The notes under the pieces: generated by a model
What the model was told of the DNA's origin: nothing
Database searches by the model: none
Seen by the model: only the letters and a program-made list of their open reading frames with translations
Source: Flaccisagitta enflata
Lineage: Eukaryota; Chaetognatha; Sagittoidea; Aphragmophora
Length of the DNA: 64,000 bases
Direction: 5' to 3'
NCBI GenBank assembly: GCA_965153355.1
Contig: OZ231127.1
Coordinates: 92,442,001-92,506,000 of the forward strand
Part shown: piece after piece, positions 45,196-56,368 of the stretch
Position numbering within the stretch: the stretch's first letter is position 1
Layout: the number at the start of each line of letters is the position of its first letter
Made by a program: the position numbers and the translations under genes

Positions 45196-45813
45196 CTATC
45201 TAGGCGGAAAAAATCTTTCGGCACGTTTACATGCATATCTCAATCATCAAAAAATCTTTCGGCACGTTTACATGCATATCTCAATCATCAAAAAATCGGT
45301 GAGAAAATTAAAGCTCTTCAAATTTGCAAGAGAATGACGCAAACCGCATCTCTCCAGCTCTTTCCGTTCAAAATCTATTCAACTTTGATTGAAATACTTC
45401 AATTTCGCTTTTGCCATATTTACTCAATCTTCTGATGGTATCACTACACTCTTTTTTTAATTACTTCTAAACACGTTGAGCTAGACAGATGCGGTTTGCG
45501 TTGCCTGGTTGCAAATTTGAAGGGCTTCATTTATGTCACCGATTTTTCTATGATTTGATGAGTTTTGTGGAAGCTATAAGTCTAAATGTAGCAAAAGAAG
45601 AGATAAAGATAAATCGTAAGAAAGATCCAGAAGGCCTACACTCCTGAGTACCTCAAGAAGCTCTACAAATCCCTTCCCCAACTAAGGACGGCCCGGATTC
45701 AGTCAAAGGGAGCTCTCACTAATTATTGATGGATTTGTAACTGATTTGTATTCATTTCTACATCAATGCATATGTTTCTGTTACAGGTCGAAAGATTTTT
45801 TCCGCCCAGATAG
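45196..45813. mobile_element. TA-type MITE, CTATCTAGGCGG family
   Basis: TIRs CTATCTAGGCGGAAAAAATC-TTTCG and their complement, TA on both sides. Second-level inverted pairs include GCAAACCGCATCTCTC / GACAGATGCGGTTTGC. A direct duplication of about 40 nt (AATCTTTCGGCACGTTTACA..) occurs at 45210-45297. Lies in the dynein intron. Confidence 0.85.
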
Positions 45814-45818
45814 TACTA

Positions 45819-46392
45819 CTATCTTAGAAATAAAAAGGTTTCCGCACAATTACATGTATATCTCAGACTAGAATCAACGAATCATAAAAAAATCAGTGAG
45901 ATTATTAAAACCCTTCAAATTTGCAGGCAATCTACGCAAACCGCATCTTTCTAACTCAGTGTCTTCAAAAGTTATTAAACTTTGAATGAAATCTTTTTAC
46001 CATTTCTACACTATCTTCAAATGATAACACATCATTTTTTTTTTATAATTTCTAAACGCATTGAGTTAGACAGATGCGGTTTGTGTAGACTGCTTGCAAA
46101 TTTGAAGGACTACATTTATGTTACCAACTCTTTTATGATTTGTTGAATCTCTTTGGAGTCATAAGTTTAAACGTAGCAAAAGAAAAGATCAAGAAAATCC
46201 CTAGAAAGGTCTGGAACGCCATCACTCCAGAGTACTTAAGGAAGCTCTGCAAACTGCTTCTCTGACGAATGGCGGCAGTTATTCAGTCAAGGGAGGCTAA
46301 CATATTCATGGATTCGCAATTGATTTATGTTCATTTTTATGTCAATAAATGAAATAATGTTACAGGTGAAGACCTTTTTATTTCTAAGATAG
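45819..46392. mobile_element. TA-type MITE, CTATCTTAG family
   Basis: TIRs CTATCTTAGAAATAAAAAGG and complement, TA on both sides; interior CGCAAACCGCATCTTTCTAA and TAGACAGATGCGGTTTG shared with its neighbour. Separated from it by five bases. Confidence 0.85.
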
Positions 46393-47355
46393 TACTTATT
46401 AGCCGTTGAAATGGTTAGCCCTTGGTAAGTAAATGATGAACCATTGAGAAAATGGTTAGCTATGTAGGAAATGGTAGGCTGTTCAGAAGATTTTTAGTCA
46501 AGGCGAAAATGGCAGATCATAAATACGTAGCTAAGAGTACAGAGTCAGTAGAATTACAGTTAGTGGGGCAGTCAAAATCCCTAGCTCCCCTACCCACAGA
46601 TTAGATTTTCGGTTTTAAAGTTGTATTTAGTTGGCAGCTGGTAGCTTTTCCAATAATACAATTCTCGCTACTGAGGCGATTTTTGTACTTCATTCTAGTT
46701 CGCGAGATATAGCCCTTAAAAGAGTGAAAATTTGCCATTTCTAGAAGTGTCAGATTTAGCCCTTTTTTGAGCACTATCTAGGGTATTAGGCGAAAATCTG
46801 GAAATCGCCTAGATGGCGGGAATTGCACTTATGTGTCCTTGCAATAGCCACTTGATTGCATGTTGCATCAGTGTTGAAAGCTTCCCGGGGATGGGGGGGG
46901 TTTGCAAGATTTTGCCGATCATCTCGCCGAATCTGTAATCGGCGAGCGGACTTAAAAATATATTAAGTAAACGGTGACACAAGATGAGTAGGGTGCCGAT
47001 GTTACATTAGAATGTCCGGCGGTCGCATTAAGCTTGATCTAGATTCTATCGTCTAAGGGTGTGGTTTCTTGACAATGTTACCCTCGGGTGATCTGATGAA
47101 TTTTTGTTTTAAAGTACCTAACAATCCTTGCCCTAACTTCTTTTGGTAAGCAGTTTGCTTTTGGGTTAGATTGAGAAGGAATGTTTTTCAGATAGTTTTA
47201 TGGAAAACTAGGAGTTGTGCACGTATTAACTAGTCAGTTTGGGTATAGTGAGGGATATTGTTCCACTTTTCATTCATTTGATGCGAATATGCAATGCTGA
47301 TTCGCATCAACTACTAGTTGACCAAAGAATTGAATTGTATCTCTTTTCATTGCAG
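46393..47355. other. Dynein intron
   Basis: Tandem AAATGGTTAGC-like motifs (46410-46480) and the repeat shared with the TH intron (47199-47262). No exon supported. Confidence 0.5.
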
Positions 47356-47445
47356 AGAGCAATTTTCTCGGTGGAGGTGATCTTGGCCATTCCGGTGGTA
47401 CATGTCACTCCCAGAATTGACGAAATCCAACAAATAGTCCATAAG
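47356..47445 (+). CDS. Axonemal dynein heavy chain, tail exon (b), LAIP block
   Basis: 90 nt, acceptor TTCATTGCAG, donor GTGAGC, both phases 0. Encodes RAIFSVEVILAIPVVHVTPR and IDEIQQIVHK. F-x-V/A-x-x-x-L-A-I-P-x-V-x-x-x-P-x-(L/I)-D-E-(I/V)-Q-Q is a hallmark of the DNAH5/DNAH8 group tail. Recognised by pattern; no database search was made. Confidence 0.8.
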
Positions 47446-47467
47446 GTGAGCGTGTGTTTGTGATAAA

Positions 47468-47691
<224 letters not shown>

Positions 47692-47791
47692 AAGATACCA
47701 GATTGATTGATTCATAAATTCATTCATCCATTTATTCATTCATTCATTGATTCCTGCTAAGATATAACATGAGTGCAACTTTCCATCCAAG

Positions 47792-47872
47792 GTTGTCGGA
47801 GTTGTTCTCAAGATGACGAGCAATTTTACTCCTTGGACTATCATGCAACAACATCAAAAGCAACAGCTTAAG
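47792..47872 (+). CDS. Axonemal dynein heavy chain, tail exon (c)
   Basis: 81 nt, acceptor TTCCATCCAAG, donor GTGAGG, phase 0. Encodes VVGVVLKMTSNFTPWTIMQQ and HQKQQLK; the V.VVL.....PW pattern follows the IQQ block as in DNAH5-type tails. Confidence 0.75.
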
Positions 47873-48377
47873 GTGAGGTCAAAGATACTACATCAAAACC
47901 AATTGCTCATATAATGGGACATGTATGTATATATAAATTTATTAGGGTAATCAAAGCGAGACCACGACTTAAAATGTTGGCAATATGTTTGTTTTTATTT
48001 TCCAGACAATATTGATCAATTTTCCATGCATCGTCGCAGCTCAAATTTAAAGTTATTTAAAGTTATTTTTGTTTAAAAGCAGTGTCTCGGAACATTCAGG
48101 GTACTCATCATGTAATCCAGTATGCAGACGTAAAGGTTGCGGCAAAGGAATGTCTTGATTTTTTATGTATTATGTTTACATGGTTAGTATTAACAGAACA
48201 AAACAAAAAACGAAATAACAAAACAAAAAAAACAAAACAAAAAAACGCACGATTATTTGCGGAAATGAGCACTCATACATTACTTGTGGGGTCTCGATGG
48301 GAAGTCCGAAGTTCAAATCGGGCAGTTGGCACTTGACTGGATGCACATTGACCAGAACTTCGTGACTAACTTGGCAG

Positions 48378-48474
<97 letters not shown>

Positions 48475-48819
48475 CGATTACTTGGACACTCATATTGCTA
48501 CACTGCTGTTGATGAGCGAAAGACAACTTTGGCACTGAAATACGAATTGATTGTTGACACGGGTCAAAGTGGATACACTTTTTTGGGTAGCGGTTCCAAA
48601 GGGGTCGACGGCTTATGCTTTCACACGTTCACAAATCCTTACCCTTGCCCATAACCCCACCCCAAGCACCAGCCCTTACCCATCCCTGACCCACACCTCA
48701 CCCCTTACCCAACCCTCAGTCACGACGTAAATCCCACCCAGAACCCATGTTATTTGCCCGAAAAACAAAAGAGAATTTCGATTTTGATCAATTACCTGAT
48801 GTCAAGCGAGTGTTTTTTT
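47873..48819. other. Dynein intron with (GTT)n
   Basis: (GTT)n at about 48378-48475. At 48581-48640 GGGTAGCGGTTCCAAAGGGG-TCGACGGC is debris of the outer TIR element family. CCACACCTCACCCC repeats at 48640-48740. Confidence 0.7.
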
Positions 48820-49550
48820 AGTTGCGACAAAGCACCTCTATAAGTCATGGTGTACAGGAACAGCAAATTTTGGTTTCATTTTACTTTTTGCTTGTGATAT
48901 AGGTTTATGATGAAAAATATCATTAGCATTTTAGTTGAATATTTTTGATATAATGTATAAGGAGATTTAACAATGTTTTTAAACCCAGTATACTGACTAT
49001 GGCCTCATAACAATCAGAAATAAAAATTGAATGTTTGAATTCCTGAGAAAAATGGTGAACAAAATTTTGAAACCTTGTTGGGTGAAATTATATCACGGCC
49101 TCAAAAAAGAAAATTTTGCATTTCTAAGAACATGGCCCTTATCTTATATGTTTTTAAAAAGAGGCCATGTTTTTGGAAATGCAAATTTCATTATTTTCAT
49201 GCAATGATATAATTTCACCTAACAGGAGTAAGATGACAAAGTATAATTTTCTGCAAAAAATCTTTTTTTTTCTACCTTTTTTCAATACTTTATGTACATC
49301 AAGTCTGTACTTTAGTGATTATCTATGCAAAAAATTTTTATTCAACACTTAAAAAATGTTTTTTCAATAAAAAAAATTATAAAAAAATAATATAAAAATT
49401 ATCTAAAAAATTGTAATGACGCATGAAATTTCTTCTTCCCGTACACTGCGTCATAACTGGCTGTGTCCGTCTGTCGGTCGGTCTGTCCGTCGGTAACGCA
49501 TTCGTTCGACGATCCACACGTCGCACCTTATTGGCCTACTTGGCCTTGTT
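48820..49550 (+). mobile_element. HINE-like element split by a MITE (AGGTGCG type tail)
   Basis: Hairpin AGTTGCGACAAAGCACCT (48820-48837) and CTCTATAA, interrupted 48844-49453, then TAACTGGCTGTGTCCGTCTG, (GGTC)n, GGTAACGCATTCGTTCGACG and tail ACGTCGCACCTTATTGGCC, TACTTGGCCTTGTTTT. Right hairpin arm and tail are of the AGGTGCG type; the left arm carries changes. Confidence 0.85.
48844..49453. mobile_element. PIF/Harbinger-like MITE nested in HINE
   Basis: 610 nt, flanked by TAA (48841-48843, 49454-49456). TIRs GTCATGGTGTACAGGAA and TGACGCAGTGTACGGGAA. Central palindrome GCATTTCTAAGAACATGGCC ... GGCCATGTTTTTGGAAATGC with GTGAAATTATATCA arms. Size and central fold resemble the element at 17137-17740. 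Confidence 0.8.
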
Positions 49551-49707
49551 TTCTTTTGTAACTGACGTCAATTCCGTGTTTGTTTTGTTTTTGTATTTCC
49601 GTTTTGTGAGGATTCAGGGCTATTCGCGCTGACAAAAAAGATTCAAATAATAAAGAATAAGCATTAGATTTAAAGAGGTTGGATCATCGTCCCATAAAAA
49701 AAAAGGC

Positions 49708-49880
49708 CGTCCGATAAAAAAAGGCGGGATACACGACTACCTAAGTCCCGTGCGGTAGGGCAGGGGCAGTGATGCAAAAATTGCCCATAAATACGTAAAA
49801 AAACAATTGTAACCAACCAATCGACCGAGCTACGGACCATCATAGCGGATTATTGAATCGTGTAGCACGCGATTTATTAT
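49708..49880 (-). mobile_element. HINE-like element
   Basis: AAAGGCGGGATACACGACTA, CCTAAGTCCCGTGCGGTAG, GGGCAGGGGCAGTGATGC, ACCAACCAATCGACCG and hairpin end ATCGTGTAGCACGCGAT. Confidence 0.75.
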
Positions 49881-50011
49881 TAGGTTGTAAACGGCCTTGG
49901 CTTTTCGTCTGGGATGGACTTGCCTTAAAAATTAAAACTAAAAAACTAAAAAAAAAACTCGTGGAACCTGATTTGGTTTTTAGGTCACTTAGCACGCATT
50001 CCACAAAGGTA

Positions 50012-50258
50012 CAGTCGAACCCCGCTCGAGCGGACCCGCTTTCAACGGAATTCTGCCTATAACAGATATACATTTTTGGTCCTTTCAGCCAGTTTTCTTT
50101 TATTTCCCATATTGGCCGTAACAGAATTCCGCTTGTAAGGGGGGAAATTATGCAAAGACATTTGTGACAGATGTGTGATATGATCAATGATACATTATAA
50201 CCTTATAACAGACAAAATTTAATGGTCCCTTGAAATCCGTTAGAGCGGGGTTTAACTG
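50012..50258. mobile_element. pogo/Tigger-like MITE, cluster member 1
   Basis: Left CAGTCGAACCCCGCTCGAGC, right GTTAGAGCGGGGTTTAACTG, TA on both sides. Interior CGGAATTCTGCCTATAACAG. Confidence 0.85.
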
Positions 50259-50350
50259 TACTAAAATTGCTAACAGTCTGAAGGTCTGTATTTCCATCCG
50301 TCCGTCATTCCATGATTCAGTGTTATAGCCTAAGATTGGATTTGTATGTA

Positions 50351-50527
50351 CAGTTGAACCCCGCTCTAACAGATTTCAGGGGACCAACAGTTTTCTTCTG
50401 TTATAGGCGGGCTTCTGTTATTGCCAATAAAGGAAATGAAAGAAATTAATCTGAAGGGACCATGAATTTGTATGTCTTATAAGCGGAATTCTGTTGGTGG
50501 CAGGTTTGTTAGGGCAGGGTTTAACTG
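50351..50527. mobile_element. pogo/Tigger-like MITE, cluster member 2
   Basis: CAGTTGAACCCCGCTCTAAC to TTAGGGCAGGGTTTAACTG, TA flanks; 177 nt, same length as the copy at 34162. Confidence 0.88.
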
Positions 50528-50547
50528 TATATGAGTGGAAGCATATA

Positions 50548-50724
50548 CAGTTAAACCCTGCTCTAATGGATTTCAAGGGACCATTAAATTTTGTCTGTTA
50601 CAAGTGGAATTCTGTTACAGCCAATATGAGAAATAAAAAAAAACTGGCAGAAGGGACAAAAAATCTATATCTGTTATAGGCGGAATTCTGTTAACAGCGG
50701 GTCCGCTCAAGCGGGGTTCGACTG
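50548..50724. mobile_element. pogo/Tigger-like MITE, cluster member 3
   Basis: CAGTTAAACCCTGCTCTAAT to CTCAAGCGGGGTTCGACTG, TA flanks; 177 nt. Confidence 0.88.
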
Positions 50725-50839
50725 TATTGTACAGAAATAATTTAACTTTTGCAATCTTTTGACACATAATTTTTCTATTTTTGTTGCACATGTCATACCT
50801 ATTGTTGTGGTATTCGGCCTTTTTTTTGTTGGGTTTTAC

Positions 50840-51180
50840 TGTATATTTATTAATCCATCCATCCGTCCATCTGTTTGTCTGTCCATCCATTTGTCATGCA
50901 GTTTTTGGCATTGCTGACCCTTGTCAATCAAGCTGTCAATCCGTCTATCTGTCTGTCCTTCTTCCCGTGATGTCCGTCCATGTGACCTTCCGTCCATCCA
51001 GCTTTCCAGCCATCTATCATGCAGTTTTGGGCAATGCTGACCCTGGTCAATCGAGCCGTCCGTCCGTCTAGTCCTCCGTCTATCCATCCATTCATCTGTC
51101 TGTCCTTTTGCCCGTGATGCAGTTTACGCATCGCTGACTGATACCTATTGCCGTGGTGTCCGGGTTTCATCGGTCTTTTT
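50840..51180. repeat. GTCCATCC/GTCTGTCC-rich repeat with duplicated units
   Basis: TCATGCAGTTTTGGGCAATG, CTGACCCTGGTCAATCGAGC and CGTCTATCTGTCTGTCC recur two or three times at a spacing of about 115 nt. Composition is like HINE cores, but no hairpin or tail is seen. Confidence 0.6.
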
Positions 51181-51309
51181 TTAATCATTCCGTAATGATG
51201 AAAAATTATGAAAGACGATAAAAGTTCAAGTTAAAATTTTTTTTGACAGATCAGTCAAAGATGAGCAGGGGTATTAAGACATCGTGCCCGCCCAAAAAAA
51301 AAAAAATTT

Positions 51310-51314
<5 letters not shown>

Positions 51315-51354
<40 letters not shown>
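51315..51354 (+). repeat. (CT)n microsatellite
   Basis: About 20 CT units next to an A-run/T-run. Confidence 0.95.
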
Positions 51355-51357
<3 letters not shown>

Positions 51358-51362
51358 ATATG

Positions 51363-51496
51363 CAACAATGCCAAGTAGGCCAATAAGGTGCGACGTATGG
51401 ATCGACGAATGAATGCGTTACCGACCGACCGACCGACCGACCAGCCGATTAACGGACACAGCCAGTTATAGAGGTGCTTTGACGCACCTAAAAACA
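51363..51496 (-). mobile_element. HINE-like element, AGGTGCG subfamily
   Basis: GCCAAGTAGGCCAATAAGG-TGCGACG, AATGCGTTACCGACCGACCG, GCCGATTAACGGACACAGCC and hairpin AGGTGCTTTGACGCACCT plus AAAAA. Close sister of the copy at 44222. Confidence 0.85.
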
Positions 51497-52343
51497 CGCA
51501 TACAGTTTCATTCAGACCTAACGCCTTGATCCAATCAATTCAATCAATTCTAACCCGAAAACAGTGCACTCGACTGTCACTCGGCAATCATGCTCTCTGT
51601 TTATGATTTATCCATTCATGGGGTTTTTCTCAAAGCCGCTTCTGTAATTACTTGAATTTTTCTTTTTCTCGACTTTTCTTCATGCTTGCAAAAAAAAAAA
51701 AAACAAAACAAAAAAAAAAAACAAGGACTTGGTACTAAGCAGGATAAACCGGGTCACATTTGTCGTTGTTGAGGCCCCAACTGTGAAGCCACTTAGACAG
51801 CTGGCGCTCGACAGATGGAGCCCTTTGCCGACCCTCTTGAAACACGTTTTGGTAAAAATGGAAGAAAAGTAACCCGGGGTTATGGTAAGGCCACGGGGGG
51901 AGGCTGGCAAGGGTTAATAAGGTGGTTGTTGTTGTTGTTAACCGGGGGAGTCTACCCGGGCGAAATAAGCATGAATCAGCATCTGATTTTCAGAGAGGCC
52001 ATGTGATCCACTACATTGGGCCATGCCATTGGATCTTCTTGGGTAAGACTTCTGTCAATGTCTTGTCAAGATTCTGTCTGCCTCAACCATAAGGGGAGCT
52101 TTATTTCAAAAATAGCGACACGCTACGCTAGCAATGCTACGTCTGATAGGGGACCGCAGAAGGAGTGGAGAAGGGAGAGTTGAGACAAGCTAGTTTCATC
52201 TCCGGAAAACTAATTTCGGCAGCGATGTGCAGCCCTACAACCAAAAGGGAAATCCAAATTCGAAAATTCGTCAATCTTGACCTTTGGCTTGCTTGAGTGA
52301 AGGGGAAAGTCCGTTCCTTCCGCGTCGTTGTTGTTGTCGGGTT

Positions 52344-52395
<52 letters not shown>

Positions 52396-52409
52396 CGTTG
52401 TCGTTGTCG

Positions 52410-52441
<32 letters not shown>

Positions 52442-52989
52442 GTTGTCGTCGTTGTCGTTGTTGTCGTTGTCGTTGTCGTTGTCGTCGTCGTCGTTGTCGT
52501 TGTTGTTGTTGTTGTTGTCGTTGTCGTTGTTGTTGTTGTTGTTGAGGTTAGTTAAGTAGTTGAGGTTGTTGTCTAGCCTATCTACGTCACTTTGACGACT
52601 CTCTTTTGTTCCAAAGCATGACATAGATATCTGTTCTTTTAAGACAAGCCAGATGATAAGTGCGATGACGAGTGCATGCGACATAGGAGCGAATCTGGCA
52701 TGTGATTTCTCCAGGTGACCCGATAGCGATTACTATATGGCCGAATGGCGATTGCTAGAAAACCAGATGGTAATTGGTAGGTGGTTTTATGGCGCATGCT
52801 AAATGGCCTGATGGCAATTGCTAGGTGATGTGATGGCAAATGGAAATTACTTGTTGAAGAGACGGCGAAAAGCAAACGACGGTCGTCTATTGGAAATAAA
52901 AAACGCCGAAAGACGGTCTGATGGTCGATGGCACTTACCAAATGGCAGCCGTTAGATGGCCATATGACGTTGTTTATTGAATCATTCAT
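51497..52989. other. Dynein intron with (GTT/GTC)n array
   Basis: (GTT)n/(GTC)n/(CGT)n array at about 52344-52545. Following it are GATGGCGATTGCTAG-like degenerate repeats (52720-52830). No exon found. Confidence 0.7.
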
Positions 52990-53360
52990 TTTTTTATTCG
53001 CGGACACGCGACTCTACACTAGGGGTGGGGGAAATGCACTTTAGTCAACAGATCAAGTTGCAGATGAAGGAAATGTCATAATAAGATAAGAATAGATAGT
53101 ATGCCAAGTTTCAGGGCCTTTGTAACAGTTTTAGCCTAGCCCTCCACCCCCCTCCTGCCCCATTATAAAAGATAGGAAACTTTTGAGGCCAAAATCATTC
53201 CTATACATTTTCTATGGGAAATCAGGGGGGTGGAGGGCTAGGCTGAAACTGTTCCAAAGGCCCTGAAACCGTCCACCACATTTTTAATTCCGAGCGATTT
53301 TCGCATTACTGCTCCTGCCCAACCGTCCGCGACTGGATTGCCGTGTATCCGTCCTTGTTC
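52990..53360 (+). mobile_element. HINE-like element with an inserted inverted repeat
   Basis: Hairpin ATTCGCGGACACGCGACT (52997-53014) and tail GCATTACTGCTCCTGCCC, AACCGTCCGCGACTGGATTG, CCGTGTATCCGTCCTTGTTC. Between them lies GGGCCTTTGTAACAGTTTTA, GCCTAGCCCTCCACCCCC mirrored at 53225-53268, a separate small foldback in place of the GTCY core. Confidence 0.75.
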
Positions 53361-53458
53361 TTTCTGAATCCTTTTCCAATATTCCAGACTTTCACCACAA
53401 TAGCATGAAACAACTGCAAAGAATCCAAATGCTAACTCGCTATGTTTAATCGGAAAAA

Positions 53459-53552
<94 letters not shown>
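53459..53552 (+). repeat. (CT)n microsatellite at a 3' splice site
   Basis: Pure CT apart from one TTT, ending about 28 nt before the dynein exon (d). Confidence 0.95.
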
Positions 53553-53556
<4 letters not shown>

Positions 53557-53580
53557 CCATTCATTCTCATTTGCATAAAG

Positions 53581-53691
53581 GAAGTAGAGTTGGCCGCGCA
53601 TGCAGACGGAGTTGAGGATGCGAAGCCTCTCGTGGCTCAGATGCAGAAGCCGCTGCAAAGAACCATCGCAGAACACAAAGATGTCGTCAAG
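53581..53691 (+). CDS. Axonemal dynein heavy chain, tail exon (d)
   Basis: 111 nt, acceptor TTTGCATAAAG after a (CT)n tract, donor GTAATT, phase 0. Encodes EVELAAHADGVEDAKPLVAQ and MQKPLQRTIAEHKDVVK. The N/H-K-(E/D)-(I/V)-V-K pattern before the next exon matches DNAH5-type tails. Confidence 0.72.
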
Positions 53692-53944
53692 GTAATTGAG
53701 GCAAGGGAGTAGGGGAGGGGGAGGGGCAATTTCTTTGTCATGGGCAGGCTAGAATGCTTCTCTGTGTTTAAAACCGTTTACGAACATTGAAACAAGTCAA
53801 ACCTTTAACACGCGGACGGGGGTAAAATATGCATCATAGTCCAAATGAGTGTTGCTGTAAATTTGGACATTTTCTCAGCTCGATTTCGTTTCTGTATAGA
53901 TGTTGATAATGTTGCCAATTCTGAATTTGTATACTCTGTCTCAG

Positions 53945-54040
53945 GTGCTAATAACGTTGACATCTTTGATGTCTGGTTACCAAAACGAAGTCCTTAAACA
54001 AATTCAACAATTCAGCAAATTCAAAGAACTTTGGAAGGAG
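53945..54040 (+). CDS. Axonemal dynein heavy chain, tail exon (e)
   Basis: 96 nt, acceptor TCTGTCTCAG, donor GTACAA, phase 0. Encodes VLITLTSLMSGYQNEVLKQI and QQFSKFKELWKE. The pattern L-x-S-x-(aliphatic)-x(5)-E-V-(x)4-F-x-K-(F/Y)-x-x-(L/I)-W is typical of the dynein tail. Confidence 0.8.
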
Positions 54041-54073
54041 GTACAATTTCGTTTTGCTTTTGAATTTCTGATA

Positions 54074-54075
<2 letters not shown>

Positions 54076-54147
<72 letters not shown>
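54076..54147 (+). repeat. (ATC)n microsatellite
   Basis: About 24 ATC units 36 nt after the 5' splice site of exon (e). Confidence 0.97.
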
Positions 54148-55004
54148 GGGCGCTAGGTTGAGACTCTAATTTTCACTTGTAATTTTTTTCACGATTTTTT
54201 TGGATGTTATTGCAAAGAACAAAGTATATTCTGACATGTCACATACGATAGTGTAACTGGGCAACAGCCAACAGTATGTCAATATTCACCACGTGAATGA
54301 GAACCAATATCAGTCTCAACAGTCAAAAACGTCACTATGCGCAAATACTGGCCTAAAATTTAACAATTCTAGCTATTAAGCTCATTTTCTGATAGTGTTG
54401 CTTATGTAATCTGGACTAGGAAATTAGGAAAAGGCTTGTCCTCAAACACACATCACCAGGGATTGTTGGGACATTAATTCTAGGATACTTACCGTTTTTC
54501 TTTTTACAAATTTTATTCATCTTCCATTTTTTTCTAAATCCCCATTTAGCCCCTAATTTGTATATTGTAGTGCGGCTGGTTTTGCACCTGGATTATTGAT
54601 GACAAGGAAAAAAATCAAAACACATTGGTTCTTTTTTTCTTTAAACTTGAAAAATTAGTCAAAATGTTCTGCTTTTTTACAACATGATTTAGTAATAGAA
54701 AAAAACATGATTTTTACAATGATTTATTAGTCTCATTTTCAACAAAACTGGGTGCAGTCGCTGAAAGTATATATATTTTTTGCAATCTTTGTATGCGCTA
54801 AAAAAACGGAAGATGATTGAAATTGAAAAAGAATAAAAACAGTAAGTGTCTTTTTATTAGTGTTTTCATACTCCCTGATGATGATGAGCTGATCAAAAGA
54901 CCTTTTGCATATTGACACACCCGAATGAGCCATACAAATCCATAGATAAGCCCCGAGTAATTTTAAGGCACATCCGAAAGGACTAGATGTTGTTTTGTAC
55001 TCAG
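54148..55004. other. Intron, no exon seen
   Basis: AT-rich sequence without recognisable repeats. Confidence 0.5.
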
Positions 55005-55141
55005 GAGAAAAAGCCGGTGGTAAAAGAATACTTCCGCCTTCATCGTTATCTTCTCCACATGCTGTCGAGACGTGTATTAAATGCGCAGGCGAAGAAGAAC
55101 CTACGCAAAATTGCATATCACCTCGCCATTTTGTTGGCCAG
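55005..55141 (+). CDS. Putative exon, possibly next dynein exon
   Basis: 137 nt, acceptor TTTGTACTCAG, donor GTAAAG. Frame 0 encodes EKKPVVKEYFRLHRYLLHML, SRRVLNAQAKKNLRKI and AYHLAILLA plus two bases. Joining exon (e) would give LWKE-EKKPVVKEYF, which has the charged spacing of the W-x-x-(E/K)-K-x-x-x-(I/V)-x-x-F stretch in dynein tails, but later residues do not match what I know of the family. A second frame is also open, so the exon itself is only probable. Confidence 0.45.
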
Positions 55142-55220
55142 GTAAAGGTGTAAATGAATACAAATTCCGATAATACATAGCTTTTTTTATCGGTATTTGT
55201 ATAAATCATCGATATAGTTA

Positions 55221-55541
55221 CAGCGAGACCTCGGGATAACGGTCTTAAAGGGACTGGATATTTTGGACCATTAAAAAGGGGGACTGTTATCATGAAAATT
55301 GATAATCTTTGTTTTGTCATTATGATATAGAAAATAGGAAAAAATATTATGTGTAATATATGAAAGTGCCAAAAGAGCCCAAAAATTTTGACCTATAAAG
55401 GCAAGTCACTGTTAAAGCAGGGGCTGTTAAGCAGGGGTATTCTAACATTACAAAAACCTGACATATTTTAGGACTTTAGTATCTTGCTCTCTAAAAGCGG
55501 GGCACCTTTAAAGACGTTGTTATGGAATCGGGGTTCCACTG
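55221..55541. mobile_element. pogo/Tigger-type MITE, second family
   Basis: Ends CAGCGAGACCTCGGGATAAC and GGAATCGGGGTTCCACTG, TA on both sides; interior GACTGTTATCATG and TGTTAAGCAGGGGTATTC. Confidence 0.8.
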
Positions 55542-55624
55542 TATATACTCTCTAACTTGTAAAACAAGCCCAAAGTCGCAGACTGAAAAGCCTAATTGCG
55601 CTCTTTTTTGTTTTGTGACCTTAG

Positions 55625-55685
55625 ACACTTCGCTGGCTATGATGGATCACACTATTTACACAAAGTCCTGAATCATACGGATGAG
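55625..55685 (+). CDS. Putative exon following 55005-55141
   Basis: 61 nt, acceptor TGACCTTAG, donor GTAATT. With the split Arg codon it encodes R-HFAGYDGSHYLHKVLN and HTDE, ending phase 0. Phases fit the preceding putative exon. Protein not recognised. Confidence 0.42.
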
Positions 55686-55974
55686 GTAATTCCACCAATG
55701 TGTTGTGTACCAGTTGCACCACTTGAATTCCTTTTGTAATAACTTAAAATCTTTGAATCTCAAAATACTTTTAGCTCAGAATCTTTCGAACTCAAAATCT
55801 TTCAAACTCAGAATCTCAAATTTTAAATCTTAGATATCATGTCCTTGGGCAAGTATGCCTTATTAGCGGGAACGCTCTTGCGAGGTTTAACTGTAGTTGG
55901 TCTTCTGTTTCCTGGGATCATTGATTTCATTTTTCCAAATACAGTACAGTTAAAAATCATTTTAACAAACTTCA

Positions 55975-56063
55975 AAGGTGCACGAGTCGGAAAGTGTGAA
56001 ACCGCGCATTTTTGCCCCTGCCCACCCGTCCGCAACTGGTATGGCCGTGTATTCGGCCTTGTT
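55975..56063 (+). mobile_element. HINE-like 3' fragment, AGTTGCGGAC type
   Basis: GTGCACGAGTCGGAAAGTG, CGCGCATTTTTGCCCCTGCC, CACCCGTCCGCAACTGGTAT, GGCCGTGTATTCGGCCTTG. Confidence 0.8.
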
Positions 56064-56165
56064 AATGATTTGTCCATGAAATTTCCTTGTCGGTCTTGAG
56101 CTAAATTTGCTTTTGAATCTACCAGATAATGCACCAAAAACTTCAAAATTGGTAATTTTTGGTCA

Positions 56166-56368
56166 TTTTTAGTCGCGTGCACGCGACTCTATGACCCACT
56201 CTGTCCGTCTGTCTGTCTGTCGGTTGGTCGGTCGGTCACACTTTGCTTTTTAGGCGTTACGGGCGGTTTTTGCGTTACTGCTCCTGCCCAAATGCTTGGG
56301 TAAGCCTTTATCATCACTGCCCCTGCCCACCCGCACGCGACTTTGGCTCGTGTATACAGCCTTGTTGT
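56166..56368 (+). mobile_element. HINE-like element, reference copy of AGTCGCGTGC subfamily
   Basis: Perfect hairpin AGTCGCGTGCACGCGACT, CTATGACCCACTCTGTCCG, (GTCT)n and (GGTC)n, TTTTTGCGTTACTGCTCCTG, CCCAAATGCTTGGGTAAGCC, CTGCCCCTGCCCACCCGCAC, GCGACTTTGGCTCGTGTATA and CAGCCTTGTT. Roughly 200 nt, no ORF. Confidence 0.9.

Noticed and set aside
54739-55320. Minus-strand ORF of 193 codons
   Set aside because: No recognisable domain, and it overlaps a plus-strand exon candidate with good splice sites. It is probably a shadow, although it is among the longest non-repetitive ORFs here.
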